Source of the DNA: Bacillota bacterium
GTDB lineage: Bacteria; Bacillota; Bacilli; Lactobacillales; Enterococcaceae
Direction of reading: 5' to 3'
Assembly (NCBI GenBank): GCA_023389005.1
Contig: JAEWFE010000201.1
Location: 1 to 5,780, forward strand
Length of the DNA stretch: 5,780 nucleotides
Shown here: positions 5,686 through 5,780 of the stretch, piece after piece
Layout of the letters: each line of letters begins with the position of its first letter
How positions within the stretch are numbered: position 1 is the stretch's first letter
The notes under the pieces: model-generated
What the model saw: only the letters and a program-made list of their open reading frames with translations
Databases searched by the model: none
What the model was told of the DNA's origin: nothing
Translations under genes and position numbers: made by a program

Positions 5686-5780
5686 ATGTGTACTGGATTA
5701 CGTTACATCAATGACGGCTTTTACTTTGGCCGCAATCTCGATTTGGATTATACTTTTGGACAATCGATTGTGATTACCCC
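5686..5780 (+). CDS. Choloylglycine hydrolase family protein (bile salt hydrolase-like), N-terminal part
   Basis: Only the first 31 or so residues are visible before the right edge. They match the start of the choloylglycine hydrolase (Ntn hydrolase) family closely. C2 follows the initiator Met and would become the N-terminal nucleophile once Met is removed. FGRNLDLDYTFGQSIVITP follows, with R16 and D19 corresponding to the conserved Arg18 and Asp21 of bile salt hydrolases. AAGAAGG lies eight bases before the ATG, and the gap to the synthase gene is only 20 bases with no terminator, so co-transcription is likely. Relatives cleave conjugated bile salts, penicillin V or acyl-homoserine lactones; the deciding residues lie outside the window, so a bsh symbol is not assigned. 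Confidence 0.85.
   Translation, partial: MCTGLRYINDGFYFGRNLDLDYTFGQSIVIT

Overview
The window is AT-rich DNA from a low-GC Gram-positive bacterium of the order Lactobacillales, most likely Enterococcaceae. This rests on the strong AGGAGG-type ribosome sites, U-tailed intrinsic terminators, the style of the signal peptide, and the combination of a HutC-type GntR regulator, a MenA/polyprenyl synthase pair and a bile salt hydrolase-like gene. The genus is an inference and no species is claimed.

Left part (1-862, minus strand): two half-size chromate-transporter (CHR) family genes overlap by ATGA. The second runs off the left edge. A good sigma-A-type promoter lies at 896-923. A long AT-rich non-coding stretch follows (863-1679), with palindromes and short repeats but no convincing gene. 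The middle holds a HutC-subfamily GntR regulator with a UTRA effector domain (1689-2411), closed by an intrinsic terminator. A second regulatory gap (2469-2810) contains repeated ATATGYAAAC-like elements and a perfect 9-7-9 inverted repeat just upstream of a secreted protein gene (2811-3620). That protein has a signal peptide, a charged coiled-coil-like segment, a Q/T/P/N-rich linker and a C-terminal domain that resembles a sortase fold, with a His and a single Cys 60 residues apart but no obvious catalytic Arg.

Right part: a shared bidirectional terminator separates the secreted protein from the convergent menA-like prenyltransferase gene (3690-4595, minus). A 95-base divergent intergenic region then leads to a long-chain polyprenyl diphosphate synthase (4691-5665, plus). 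This pair should make the prenyl tail and attach it to dihydroxynaphthoate, giving demethylmenaquinone. A choloylglycine hydrolase family gene (5686 onward, cut by the edge) follows 20 bases after the synthase and is probably co-transcribed.

The most notable unexplained signal is the heptamer TGTAAAC (or its complement GTTTACA). It occurs just after the predicted start of the chr transcript, further upstream of chr, just before gntR, and twice as the arms of the palindrome before the secreted protein. This suggests one regulator, perhaps the encoded GntR protein, acting on all three units. That link is a hypothesis. No complete new biological system is demonstrated; the best candidate is the regulator plus its putative secreted sortase-like target.
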